Below, piece by piece: positions 1-8,796 of a DNA stretch of 64,000 bases; the stretch's first letter is position 1; each line of letters begins with the position of its first letter. Origin of the DNA: Ignavibacteriota bacterium. Lineage in GTDB: Bacteria; Bacteroidota; Ignavibacteria; UBA10030; SZUA-254. Where the stretch lies: assembly GCA_016212665.1 (NCBI GenBank), contig JACREZ010000016.1, positions 275,132-339,131 of the forward strand, written 5' to 3'. The position numbers were made by a program, and so were the translations under genes. The notes beneath the pieces are model-generated. The model worked only from the letters and a program-made list of their open reading frames with translations, had not been told where the DNA came from and searched no databases.

Positions 1-1530
1 CCATTTTGGATCGTCTTTCATCAACATGGGAAGAAACTTGAACCCGTTTTGATGTTGCCGCGTTTCCTGCTGCGATGCAGTTCTGAAGGAAATCCAGAGT
101 TCACGGTAAAAGTCCCGGATATCTCCGCGATTCATAAGAAACAACCTGTCGGCAGTGGATTGCATTGCTTTTAATCCGATGACTGTCCAAAGCGAATTTG
201 TTAACTCTGAACGAACGCCGCCGATGCCACTGTCCCCGAACCCTTGCGGCAGTAATCCGTAACTTCCGTTTGCAGTTCCGTCTCTGTATGCTTTGTCGCG
301 GAGGTTGCGTAAATACATTGCGGCTTTGTGCGCATCGGGCCACAGTTCGTTGAAGTAATCCCAGTTCTGCGAGAGTTCTGCCTGACGAATGAGCATATAG
401 ATTGCCGCCGCAGTGTCTTTCCAATGGTTCTCACCACCGCCGGCAAAAATTCCGCCTGCGGAGTTTTGCAGATTCCAGATTGACTCAAGTCCTTCCTGCG
501 CTTCTTTATCATGTCCCATGTAGCGCGCCGCTTCGAGAAGAAATGTTCCGTCAATGACCCACAACCCGCGATAGACAGTCGGTCCGACCTGAAATGCTTT
601 CTTTCCTTCTTTGATTGTGCGGGATTGTAAAATATTTCTTGTTGATGTAATGAGAAATTCGTGATGCTTATCCTGAATCTGCCAGTTTACTTTTCCGTCG
701 AACGGTTTCCAGTTTTGCCAGAACAAACGGGCTTCATCAAGCAACTTTTGCGGTTCTTCGATTCCGTCTTCAATTGCATCGAGTTCCTGCGCGGCTTGCG
801 GGAAGCGGAAGAAGAAGTTCAGCGGAGATGATGCCGTAGCTTTGTCTTTTGCCAATGTGCAGGTGTAGGTAGTTCCGTCGTTGCTCATTTCGATATGTGC
901 GTTGACCGCAAGGAACAATGTTTTGTTCTCATCGCCGAGCAGGAGCGTACTGAGGTCGTCGTCCTGTTCATCGAGCGTGAGTTCTGCTTTTGAACTGATG
1001 GTGAGGAACGGAGCGCAATCAAGTTCTTCTTTCCCGTCGGGACGAATTTGAACGAGGACGTTATCCACGCGTCCTTCGTTGTTGCTGTTGGTGGCGAACG
1101 TGGTCAGCGTCATTACTGCATCGGGGAAACGGAGTTTTGTTGTAATGATGGGAATTCCCGGCGCTTCCAATTTCTGTTCGATGTATTCGCCTTTCTGCGT
1201 TCCGTTTAACCCGAACCAGACTTTTTGAGCAAACGCATCGAGTTCAGCAAGCAAACCCGGGTGATTGTACAGGAGTTCACCATACTTCCCGACTAAACTC
1301 TTATATGGGTCATCAGGGAAACAGAATGTGGATTGCCATGTCGAGGGAGAATACCGGAAGTCAATAGGGACAGTTGACTCGACAATTGTTTTTGGTTTTA
1401 CGGTCACAACTTTTTTCTTTCCTTCCTGTTTGAAGAATGAAAACGCGTTCAGCGCATCGGCTCCGAGCGTTACTGCGCCTCCTGCCAATGCAAGTTCTTT
1501 TAAGAATTTTCGACGATTGTGTCTGTTCAT
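1..1530 (-). CDS. Tat-exported six-hairpin glycosidase-like protein (3' end outside window)
   Basis: An open frame of 510 codons without a stop runs from an ATG at 1530 to the left edge, so the C-terminus is missing. The N-terminus NRRKFLKELALAGGAV is a twin-arginine signal (RRxFLK followed by a hydrophobic Ala/Gly-rich stretch), so the folded protein is probably exported by Tat. From about residue 250 the sequence alternates helical segments (VYRGLWVIDGTFLLEAARY, GGGENHWKDTAAAIYMLIRQ) in the style of (alpha/alpha)6-barrel glycosidases. The N-terminal half would be the beta-sandwich usual in such enzymes. The substrate cannot be told. Two other six-hairpin-like enzymes lie at 19.7 and 24.3 kb. 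A terminator-like hairpin at 1559-1594 separates it from the operon upstream, so it is probably its own unit. Family assignment is by pattern recognition only. Confidence 0.75.
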   Translation of the reverse strand, partial: MNRHNRRKFLKELALAGGAVTLGADALNAFSFFKQEGKKKVVTVKPKTIVESTVPIDFRYSPSTWQSTFCFPDDPYKSLVGKYGELLYNHPGLLAELDAFAQKVWFGLNGTQKGEYIEQKLEAPGIPIITTKLRFPDAVMTLTTFATNSNNEGRVDNVLVQIRPDGKEELDCAPFLTISSKAELTLDEQDDDLSTLLLGDENKTLFLAVNAHIEMSNDGTTYTCTLAKDKATASSPLNFFFRFPQAAQELDAIEDGIEEPQKLLDEARLFWQNWKPFDGKVNWQIQDKHHEFLITSTRNILQSRTIKEGKKAFQVGPTVYRGLWVIDGTFLLEAARYMGHDKEAQEGLESIWNLQNSAGGIFAGGGENHWKDTAAAIYMLIRQAELSQNWDYFNELWPDAHKAAMYLRNLRDKAYRDGTANGSYGLLPQGFGDSGIGGVRSELTNSLWTVIGLKAMQSTADRLFLMNRGDIRDFYRELWISFRTASQQETRQHQNGFKFLPMLMKDDPKW

Positions 1531-1558
1531 AATCTGATGTTGAGGTTGATATCGTTAA

Positions 1559-1594
1559 GAAAAAAAGCCCGCGATACGGTTCTGTATCGCGGGC
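1559..1594 (-). terminator. rho-independent terminator of the paralog operon
   Basis: A perfect 11-bp stem (1567-1577 with 1584-1594, GC-rich, loop GGTTCT) is followed on the minus strand by a T-rich run (the A-run 1559-1566 on the plus strand). It lies 44 bases after the stop of the last gene of the three-paralog operon. Confidence 0.8.
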
Positions 1595-1637
1595 ATAAAT
1601 ATACACAAGAAAAGTGAAATCTAAACAAATAAAAAAA

Positions 1638-3881
1638 TCATCGTGCGATAACAAACTTCCCGATTTGCCTTCCGTATTCCGACTCGACTGTGAAAACAAA
1701 TATTCCGTTTGCCAACTGTCTTCCGCTCTCGGTGAAGAGATGGAAATCATGCTGACCGGGAATATCTCCGGCGGCTTCATCATGTTGGAAGGTAGCAACA
1801 ACTTCTCCGGCAATTGTGTAAATCCGAACGGTTGCTTTCGATGGAAGATGAATGAACCTCACCATCCGTTTATAAGGAGTCCAATCACTGCTAGAGCCTT
1901 CAAATCCTCCTCCATTAACATAGTCTTCTGAGTTAAGATACGGATTTGGAACAACCAACACTTCTCCGAGTTTTTCACCCGGAGTGAATGTCATATAGAC
2001 TTTCGTCGCATTCGATTTCAAATCCGATTCAGTTCCTTCGTACCAAAGTGTATCATAAAGAGTCCCGCCCGGTATTGGGCGTTCAATAATAGTAAATCCG
2101 GGTTCTGAAAACGCGGTAATGGCATACCAATAATGTTTTCCGGTGGAAAGATTACTATCAACAAAGGCGGTTTCGATTCCGGTATCATACCCGAATGGAA
2201 GCCCGTCAATTTTATCATACTGTGCAAGAAGAACAAATGATTTGTCATCATAGTGTTCTGAAATACTTCGATAGACCCGGTATCCTTCCCGGATAACACG
2301 TTTGGGAGTAAACGTTGACCATGGTGCCAGACCGCATGGTGTCGGAGTGGTGTACGTATCTCCGTAACAAGGTTGTGTCAGATCAACATTGCAATCCCAA
2401 CGAAGCCGGACGGAATTTTTTGCTTGTTCTATTTTGAGAGGCGGCGGTGGAGGTTGTAACCTGTTCCAACCTTCTTCAGGATTATATGGTTGTAATCTCC
2501 GGGCAAGGTCTATTAACCACTCAACTTTATCCTCTGTCAGCAAAGCGATACACAATCGTAACGTATCGCCGGGACGAAATTCTTTGAATGGTCCGGCAGA
2601 AAGTAAGAACCGCGTGTCGTTTGGTGAATTGACAGGAGGTTCCGCGAACAAACAGTTCAGGTCGGATTCATCCGAGCAACTGATGCACCGGTAATTAGAA
2701 GTATTATCACTTCCTCCGCAAGGCGGCTCAAAACCAAATTCGCGAAAAATAATTTTTACACTATCCCACGGTAACGAAGCCTTGAGCAACGTGATACCGG
2801 CCGGTGTTGCACCTTGTTCAACAGGATTATGAGTGTAGCCCAATCGGACATCACTACTATATGCTGAATAATTTCTACTTGCATATCCCGATGTGCTACC
2901 GATGTCCATATCAGCAATGACACCAAGGTACACATCATTGATGATGTTGGAGCCAATGTTCACGAATGTATATTCGATGGGAATTGTATTTTTGTGGTCG
3001 GCATAATCAAAGTAAAATGTTCTCTGAATGATTTTGATTCCCATTGGTTGATGATGAATATCTGAAACAACCGTATCTGTAGCGGAAAAAGAAATTTCGT
3101 TGTTTGCAAACGTGCCGTAATCTTCATCAACGTGTGGTTCACCATGGTCGGGTATCCCGTTGTTTTGTGTGTATAAATCTCTGCTTCTGATGACACGAAA
3201 CAGGCAAGAATCATAATTGCCGGCAAAAAAATTATCAAACGCAGGGTCGGGATTTTTTACCGGGTCGTACATTCCTTTGCATCCTTGTTCTTCAGTATCC
3301 GGCAGACCGTCCGTTCCAAGGTCATCGGTAACTCTATTCCAATCATCATCATTATCTTCGCCATCCAAAATATCTTCATCAACGTTTCCGTCGCCGTCAT
3401 CATCAACACATAATTTATTCATCGCATAGTTGTAGTAACCCTGACGTGAACTATTGTACGCCGTATCTTTTTTCGAACCAAGCCAGAACTGGTTTCTCAG
3501 AGAATCTTTTGCGGCAAGATTGAATTCCGTTCTTCCTTCGGTTCCGTCATACGCTGTACTGACGTGCGGAACACCGTTGATTATTCCTCCGATAAAAGGA
3601 CCGCCGCCATACAGATGTTCAATGCAACTGCCAAGCGGGTACTCCAAGCCAACGGGAATATTTCCGCAACTCGAATCTGAAGGCGGGTTTCCGTGAAACG
3701 CTACTTTCCCGAGCACCAGATCGTTGCTCATCCAGAGTTTCATTTCCTTTCCAATTGAAATGCGTTTTACCCATGAGTATGATGTATCAGTAACCTGAAA
3801 TGTTTTTTTGTGCTGAGGGTGTACGCCACCAACGAAAATGAAAAGAAGCATTCCAAGAATTATTGTTGTAAGTGATTTCAT
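1638..3881 (-). CDS. large secreted protein, paralog family member 1, T9SS-like tail
   Basis: 747 residues, third gene of a tandem minus-strand operon of three paralogs; a fourth copy is at 32.5 kb. Seen: signal peptide (about 1-22); an N-terminal domain with SC..HLYGGGPFIGGI (about 45-110); an acidic Asp/Asn repeat stretch around 159-195 (VDDDGDGNVDEDILDGEDND) that looks like thrombospondin-type-3/EF-hand calcium loops; a four-cysteine cluster C-x10-C-x2-C-x7-C shared by all four paralogs; a fibronectin-III-like segment; and a C-terminal domain with VVPNPY and the ending GKFVIAR, as in T9SS type-A sorting domains. The function is unknown to me. The architecture says exported, calcium-stabilised, and probably anchored at or released from the surface. 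An AGGAG ribosome site lies just before the ATG, and the gap to the upstream gene is 13 bases. Confidence 0.85.
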   Translation of the reverse strand: MKSLTTIILGMLLFIFVGGVHPQHKKTFQVTDTSYSWVKRISIGKEMKLWMSNDLVLGKVAFHGNPPSDSSCGNIPVGLEYPLGSCIEHLYGGGPFIGGIINGVPHVSTAYDGTEGRTEFNLAAKDSLRNQFWLGSKKDTAYNSSRQGYYNYAMNKLCVDDDGDGNVDEDILDGEDNDDDWNRVTDDLGTDGLPDTEEQGCKGMYDPVKNPDPAFDNFFAGNYDSCLFRVIRSRDLYTQNNGIPDHGEPHVDEDYGTFANNEISFSATDTVVSDIHHQPMGIKIIQRTFYFDYADHKNTIPIEYTFVNIGSNIINDVYLGVIADMDIGSTSGYASRNYSAYSSDVRLGYTHNPVEQGATPAGITLLKASLPWDSVKIIFREFGFEPPCGGSDNTSNYRCISCSDESDLNCLFAEPPVNSPNDTRFLLSAGPFKEFRPGDTLRLCIALLTEDKVEWLIDLARRLQPYNPEEGWNRLQPPPPPLKIEQAKNSVRLRWDCNVDLTQPCYGDTYTTPTPCGLAPWSTFTPKRVIREGYRVYRSISEHYDDKSFVLLAQYDKIDGLPFGYDTGIETAFVDSNLSTGKHYWYAITAFSEPGFTIIERPIPGGTLYDTLWYEGTESDLKSNATKVYMTFTPGEKLGEVLVVPNPYLNSEDYVNGGGFEGSSSDWTPYKRMVRFIHLPSKATVRIYTIAGEVVATFQHDEAAGDIPGQHDFHLFTESGRQLANGIFVFTVESEYGRQIGKFVIAR

Positions 3882-3894
3882 AACGCTCTCCTGT

Positions 3895-6114
3895 TTACCG
3901 TGCTATCACAAATTTCCCGATTTGCTTTCCGTATTCCGACTCGACCGTGAAAACAAAAATGCCGTTTGCAAGTGGTCGTCCGCTTTCTGTGAAGAGATGG
4001 AAATCATGCTGACCTTCCGTATCTCCCGCACTTTCATCATGCGTGAATGTAGCAACCACTTCTCCCGCAATTGTGTAAATGCGAATGGTTGCTTTCGATG
4101 GAAGATGAATGAACCTAACCATGCGTTTGTATGGTGTCCACTCGCGTTCCAATCCTTCAAATCCATCGCCATTGACGTAATATTCACTTCCGCGATATGG
4201 ATTGGGGACGACGAGTACTTCACCCGATTGGGTTGAAGGTCCAAAAGAGTTAAATACTTTTTGAGCGTTTTCAGAAATAGAAGATTCAACTCCCTCAATA
4301 ACAAGAGTATCATACGAACTACCATTCCAGTGTGATGTATGGGCAACCACAGAATATGAAGTTACAGCGTACCAATAAATATTTCCTTTTCTTATTGCCG
4401 CATCTACAAATGTGGTTTCAATTCCTGTTTGAAATCCATATTTGTACGCATTATCAACATCGTATTGCGCGAGTAAAGTTGCTTTCGAAATATCGAGCGT
4501 ATCTGAATCAATCCGATACACACGGTAACCTTCAAATGTATTTCCATTCAAGTTTGCCGATGGATTGTTACCTACATGTTCCCATGATAACGTCACACTC
4601 TCTTGTTCCTTCGAAACCTGTAATCGGGGAGAAGGAGGTGGAGTTGGAACTGCATATCCGTTTTGATGAAATATCAATGCCTTTCTTGCTCTACCCGACA
4701 GACTGTTCTCATGATTCCGCAAGTCATTTCCGACAACAAACGCAACAGTGAATCGAAGCGTATCTCCCGGTTTCAATTCCTCAAACGGTCCGAACGATAA
4801 AAGAAATCGTGTATCGTTCAAGGAATGACTCGATTGATCTGGTTTGATACAATTATGTTCATTCGGTCCACATTTCATACACTCCAACATTTCATCTTCA
4901 TTATATGGTGAACTACCACAATCATCTGCTTCAAATTCATACCAATTGTAAACGATACGTAACGCGTTGAATGGTATAGAACTTCCTAAAAGTGTAACTC
5001 CTGCCGGTGTTGCATATCGGTCGAGAGGATTATGGATATATGCCGTTCTCTCGTTCGGGTAGTAACCGCTATAATTCCTGGAGGCAAATGAACTTCCGTT
5101 CACCCAACCGACATCCATATCGCAAATCATACCCATATAAACATCATGGATAATATTATTGCTGAAATTGGTAATCGTGTATTCAATTGGCAGGATACCT
5201 TCGAGCCATTTGTCTTTCCATGCGAACGAACGCTGATGAATTTTAATGCCAATCGGATTATGCCACGAAAGAGTTGCCACGGTGTCTGTTGAAAAGAGTA
5301 AAATATCATTATCAGAAATTGTAGCGTAGTCTTCATCAACATGTTGTTCTCCATTGTCGGGGAGTTTATTTCCTTGTGTATAAAGATATCTGCTGTTTTT
5401 CTTATACGGAGTGGTTCCGCGTTCTGCTTTGCAGACATCATAACTTGTTGAATCCCAGTTATCATTTGCCGGGTCTGGATTATAGTACGGTTCAAATCCA
5501 CCTCTGCAACCGATTTCCAGAGTGTCGGGCAAACCATCAGAACCTAAATCGTCCGTAAGTTCATTCCAGTCGCCATCATTATCGAGACCATCGAACATAT
5601 CTTCATCTGTCTTACCATCGTTGTCGTCATCAACTCCCTTTCTGTTCATCGCATATTTATAAAATCCAGTTCGAGTTGAATTATACAATGTATCGTCAAT
5701 CGAACTTGTAAAAATATGTCGTTTATCCTTGTCGAACGAACTTTGCTGAAAATCTCCTTCTGCATCCGACGGATAATATGCCGCTGAGACATATCGCACG
5801 CCATTCACAATCCCACCAAGTATCGGACCTCCACCGTACAAATGGTCAACGCAGGAATGAACGGGATATTCCAAACCCAACCAATCATCGCACTCATATT
5901 CGGATGATGGCGATACGCCTTCATACGCTCCAAGCGCTTCTTTCCCTAACATCAATTCGCTGTTCATTCTGAGTTTCATATTGAAACCCTGAATAATTGA
6001 TTTTGGATAGGATGCTGTTACTTCAGTCGGTTGACGTTTTGATTTTTTATTAACCTGTCCAACAATTTGTTGAGACAAGAAAAAAACGGTGACAAAATAA
6101 ACTAAGTATTTCAT
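3895..6114 (-). CDS. large secreted protein, paralog family member 2, T9SS-like tail
   Basis: 739 residues, middle gene of the tandem operon, with the same order of parts as its neighbours: signal peptide, Gly-rich LYGGGPILGGI domain, acidic calcium-loop-like repeats (VDDDNDGKTDEDMFDGLDND), four-cysteine cluster (here C-x12-C-x2-C-x6-C), Fn3-like segment, FlgD/T9SS-like C-terminal domain ending GKFVIAR. The last about 107 residues are identical to those of the next paralog upstream, and the DNA is almost identical over about 200 bases, while the rest has diverged strongly. That points to recent gene conversion or selection for one sorting signal. A GAGGAG ribosome site precedes the ATG. Biochemical role unknown. 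Confidence 0.85.
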   Translation of the reverse strand: MKYLVYFVTVFFLSQQIVGQVNKKSKRQPTEVTASYPKSIIQGFNMKLRMNSELMLGKEALGAYEGVSPSSEYECDDWLGLEYPVHSCVDHLYGGGPILGGIVNGVRYVSAAYYPSDAEGDFQQSSFDKDKRHIFTSSIDDTLYNSTRTGFYKYAMNRKGVDDDNDGKTDEDMFDGLDNDGDWNELTDDLGSDGLPDTLEIGCRGGFEPYYNPDPANDNWDSTSYDVCKAERGTTPYKKNSRYLYTQGNKLPDNGEQHVDEDYATISDNDILLFSTDTVATLSWHNPIGIKIHQRSFAWKDKWLEGILPIEYTITNFSNNIIHDVYMGMICDMDVGWVNGSSFASRNYSGYYPNERTAYIHNPLDRYATPAGVTLLGSSIPFNALRIVYNWYEFEADDCGSSPYNEDEMLECMKCGPNEHNCIKPDQSSHSLNDTRFLLSFGPFEELKPGDTLRFTVAFVVGNDLRNHENSLSGRARKALIFHQNGYAVPTPPPSPRLQVSKEQESVTLSWEHVGNNPSANLNGNTFEGYRVYRIDSDTLDISKATLLAQYDVDNAYKYGFQTGIETTFVDAAIRKGNIYWYAVTSYSVVAHTSHWNGSSYDTLVIEGVESSISENAQKVFNSFGPSTQSGEVLVVPNPYRGSEYYVNGDGFEGLEREWTPYKRMVRFIHLPSKATIRIYTIAGEVVATFTHDESAGDTEGQHDFHLFTESGRPLANGIFVFTVESEYGKQIGKFVIAR

Positions 6115-6126
6115 ACTTTCTCCTCA

Positions 6127-8424
6127 TTATCGTGCTATTACAAATTTCCCGATTTGCTTTCCGTATTCCGACTCGACTGTAAAGACGAAGATACCATTTG
6201 CCAGCGGTCGTCCGCTTTCCGTGAACAAATGAAAATCATGTTGACCTTCCGTATCTCCCGCACTTTCATCATGCGTGAATGTAGCAACCACTTCTCCCGC
6301 AATTGTGTAAATGCGAATGGTTGCTTTCGATGGAAGATGAATGAACCTAACCATGCGTTTGTATGGTGTCCATTCGCGTTCCAATCCTTCAAATCCATCG
6401 CCATTGACGTAGTACTCACTTCCGCGATATGGATTGGGAACAACGAGAACCTCGCCCAATGATTCGGAAGGACGAAATGAATGATACACTTTCGTTGCAT
6501 TATCTTCTATTGACGACTCATACTGCTCGCTGTATAACGTATCATACAAAACGCCGCCGTTTGAAAGAGGGCGCGTAATAATTGTCATATCGGGAATGGA
6601 AAATGAAGTCACAGCATACCAATAGGTGTGTCCTTTTCTTGCAAAACTATCGGTGAACTCTGTTTGTAAACCAACGTTGAATCCAAATATATCATCAGCC
6701 ACGTCGAACTCTCTTAAAAAGGTAAACGGAGTTCTTGTCCCATTTTGTTCTTCCGCGCGATACAACCGGAATCCTTCAAAGATTCTTCCGCCGCGCGTTG
6801 CACCTGCAGGAGGATTACTTCTTCTCCAATGATTGGGTTCGAATGATTCTGCTATTTTGTTGGAATCATCCCATGTGTCGAGAGGATTCAAACATCCGGG
6901 TTTTTCCAAGTTCCATTGTAGTTTGATTCCTTCATCCGAAGAAGTAGCTTCAAGACATGGCGAGGGCGGGGCGAGGGGTTGTCTCCAACCTCTGCCCCAT
7001 AATTTAATCGCTTGTTCTGCGTGAGCCTTCAGACTTTGAGACCCGGCGGAAAGGCGTGTTCCGCTCAGAAACGCTACTGTTGTGCTAATCGTATCACCCG
7101 GTTTCAATTCACGAAAAGGACCGAATGAGAAAAGGAATCGTACATCGGTATTTGTCGGAAAGGTGTTTTCGTCAATACAATGAACTCCGCCAAAAGCTTC
7201 GCAACTCATACATGCATATAAATCTTCATCAAGGGTTCCGCCGCATGGCGGGACAAAATCATACCACTGTAGTGTGTATTTCAATGATTCTAAGGCTACA
7301 GGTGTTTCAAGCAAGGTAAACCCGAACGGCGTAGAATTCCGTTCGGATGGATTTGCAACGAATATTGTCCGGAGTGAATCGAAATATCCTCCGTCATTTT
7401 GCTGTGCAAGCCCGACATCCGCATCAACAAAGAACCCGAGATACACATCGCGGATAGTTTTTCCTCCGATGTTTACAAATTCATATTTAATTGGAAGGAT
7501 GCCATCAAAGATATCACTCTTCCATGCGTATGAATTCTGGATGATTTTTATTCCAAGTCGTGAATGTGATGTTGGCAATGAGGGAGATGTATCCGTTGCG
7601 GAAATATATACATCCTGGTCAGAGAATGCCGCGTAATCTTCGTCAACATGAGGTTCGCCATGGTCCGGAATTCCGTTTCCCTGTGTGTATATCTCCCTGC
7701 TTCTCATGTTCGGGAACTTTCCGGAATGCGTGGGATGGCATGAGTCGTAGTTTGCCGGATTCCAGTTGTCGAATGCGGGGTCAGGATTTGTGATGGGGTC
7801 GTAGCCACCCCTGCATCCATGCTCAGAGGAGTCGGCTACACCATCGCTGCCAATGTCGTCAGCAATGGAACTCCAATCGTTATCATTATCCTCTCCGTCG
7901 AGCGCGTCTTCGTCAATGATTCCGTCTTTGTCGTCATCAACGAAGCGTTTGTTTGGTTGCTTCTTATAATACCCGGTTTCAACAATTGATGAGTCGGTTG
8001 CAGAAGTAACCCAGATGGTATTTCGAAATTCATCCTTTTCTGAAGGGATAAAATATCCTCTTCCTGTATTTGGGTTATACGCTTCCGAAACTCGGCGGAC
8101 TCCATCAACAACTCCACCAATAACCGGACCCGCGCTATACAGATGGTCGTAACAACTTCCGACAGGATATTCCATTCCGGGAATGTACCCGCATCGTTCA
8201 TCGGAGGGTGGACTCCCTTCAAATGCCTGAACGCCCAGAGTGAGATAGTTGGTCATCAAGAGTTTCATACTGAACCCTTGTTGGAAATATTTTAGGAAAG
8301 TTGCGCTTGCAGAGTTCGGGGAAGGCGCGTTCGTTTTCTGTTTCGCAGATTGAGCGAAGACGGTTTGTGAAATCAATACAAAAAAAAGAACGAGTATCCT
8401 GATAGAATATCGAGAAGCAATCAT
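6127..8424 (-). CDS. large secreted protein, paralog family member 3, T9SS-like tail
   Basis: First gene of the three-paralog operon, 765 residues. I chose the ATG at 8424 over the in-frame ATG at 8436 because GGAGGG sits 4 bases before it and the product then starts MIASRYSIRILVLFFVLISQ, a normal signal peptide ending near VFAQ. It has the family's LYSAGPVIGGV segment, acidic repeats (DDDKDGIIDEDALDGEDND), the four-cysteine cluster C-x10-C-x2-C-x7-C, an Fn3-like region with an extra insertion (TWDDSNKIAE...HWRRSNPPAG) that is shared only with the copy at 32.5 kb, and the C-terminal sorting-like domain. A sigma70-like promoter lies upstream at 8509-8537. Function unknown. Confidence 0.85.
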   Translation of the reverse strand: MIASRYSIRILVLFFVLISQTVFAQSAKQKTNAPSPNSASATFLKYFQQGFSMKLLMTNYLTLGVQAFEGSPPSDERCGYIPGMEYPVGSCYDHLYSAGPVIGGVVDGVRRVSEAYNPNTGRGYFIPSEKDEFRNTIWVTSATDSSIVETGYYKKQPNKRFVDDDKDGIIDEDALDGEDNDNDWSSIADDIGSDGVADSSEHGCRGGYDPITNPDPAFDNWNPANYDSCHPTHSGKFPNMRSREIYTQGNGIPDHGEPHVDEDYAAFSDQDVYISATDTSPSLPTSHSRLGIKIIQNSYAWKSDIFDGILPIKYEFVNIGGKTIRDVYLGFFVDADVGLAQQNDGGYFDSLRTIFVANPSERNSTPFGFTLLETPVALESLKYTLQWYDFVPPCGGTLDEDLYACMSCEAFGGVHCIDENTFPTNTDVRFLFSFGPFRELKPGDTISTTVAFLSGTRLSAGSQSLKAHAEQAIKLWGRGWRQPLAPPSPCLEATSSDEGIKLQWNLEKPGCLNPLDTWDDSNKIAESFEPNHWRRSNPPAGATRGGRIFEGFRLYRAEEQNGTRTPFTFLREFDVADDIFGFNVGLQTEFTDSFARKGHTYWYAVTSFSIPDMTIITRPLSNGGVLYDTLYSEQYESSIEDNATKVYHSFRPSESLGEVLVVPNPYRGSEYYVNGDGFEGLEREWTPYKRMVRFIHLPSKATIRIYTIAGEVVATFTHDESAGDTEGQHDFHLFTESGRPLANGIFVFTVESEYGKQIGKFVIAR

Positions 8425-8508
8425 GGGTCCCTCCATGTACTTGTTTATAAATAGGAATTAATCGAACATTTACTAACTAACTTTTCTCTTGGTGTAGCTG
8501 GTAGTATG

Positions 8509-8537
8509 AAATTACAAAACTTTTTTCACGTTGTCAA
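8509..8537 (-). promoter_or_regulatory. sigma70-like promoter of the three-paralog operon
   Basis: On the minus strand TTGACA (8537-8532) is followed after exactly 17 bases by TAATTT (8514-8509), about 85 bases before the ATG at 8424. The -35 match is perfect; the -10 matches four of six consensus positions. Not experimentally supported. Confidence 0.45.
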
Positions 8538-8562
8538 GCAAAATCGTGAACAAAAAGTAAAA

Positions 8563-8784
8563 TTATACTTTCAGAGGTTCAAGCACGCGTGCTTTGATTT
8601 CGGATTGAAATCCTATTTGTTTGTGTGTACTGTCGCAAAACGGCATGTTTTTGCTTTGCCCGCACCGGCAGAGGGAAATTGCCGTGCGTCCTGATAAATC
8701 AAATTTGTTCCCTTCAGCGTCGAAGAGTTCAAATTCTCCTTCGATGCGAATGGAGCCGTTTGTTTTTACTGTTATCTTTGTCAT
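8563..8784 (-). CDS. CDGSH-type iron-sulfur protein
   Basis: 73 residues, a small soluble protein with one CDGSH-type [2Fe-2S] motif: CRCGQSKNMPFCDSTH gives Cys39, Cys41, Cys50 and His54, the 3-Cys/1-His ligand set of the family, with Ser-Thr in place of the canonical Gly-Ser. The N-terminal half (IRIEGEFELFDAEGNKFDL) matches the usual bacterial small CDGSH proteins, which carry one or two clusters and are thought to act in redox or Fe-S handling. It lies only 12 bases downstream of the beta-helix gene on the same strand and may be cotranscribed, though a functional link is not evident. Confidence 0.88.
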   Translation of the reverse strand: MTKITVKTNGSIRIEGEFELFDAEGNKFDLSGRTAISLCRCGQSKNMPFCDSTHKQIGFQSEIKARVLEPLKV

Positions 8785-8796
8785 GGTTGGTAGTGA

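Noticed and set aside
1361..1813. 150-codon minus-strand frame across the terminator region
   Set aside because: It overlaps the end of one real gene and the start of another in a different frame and crosses the strong terminator hairpin.
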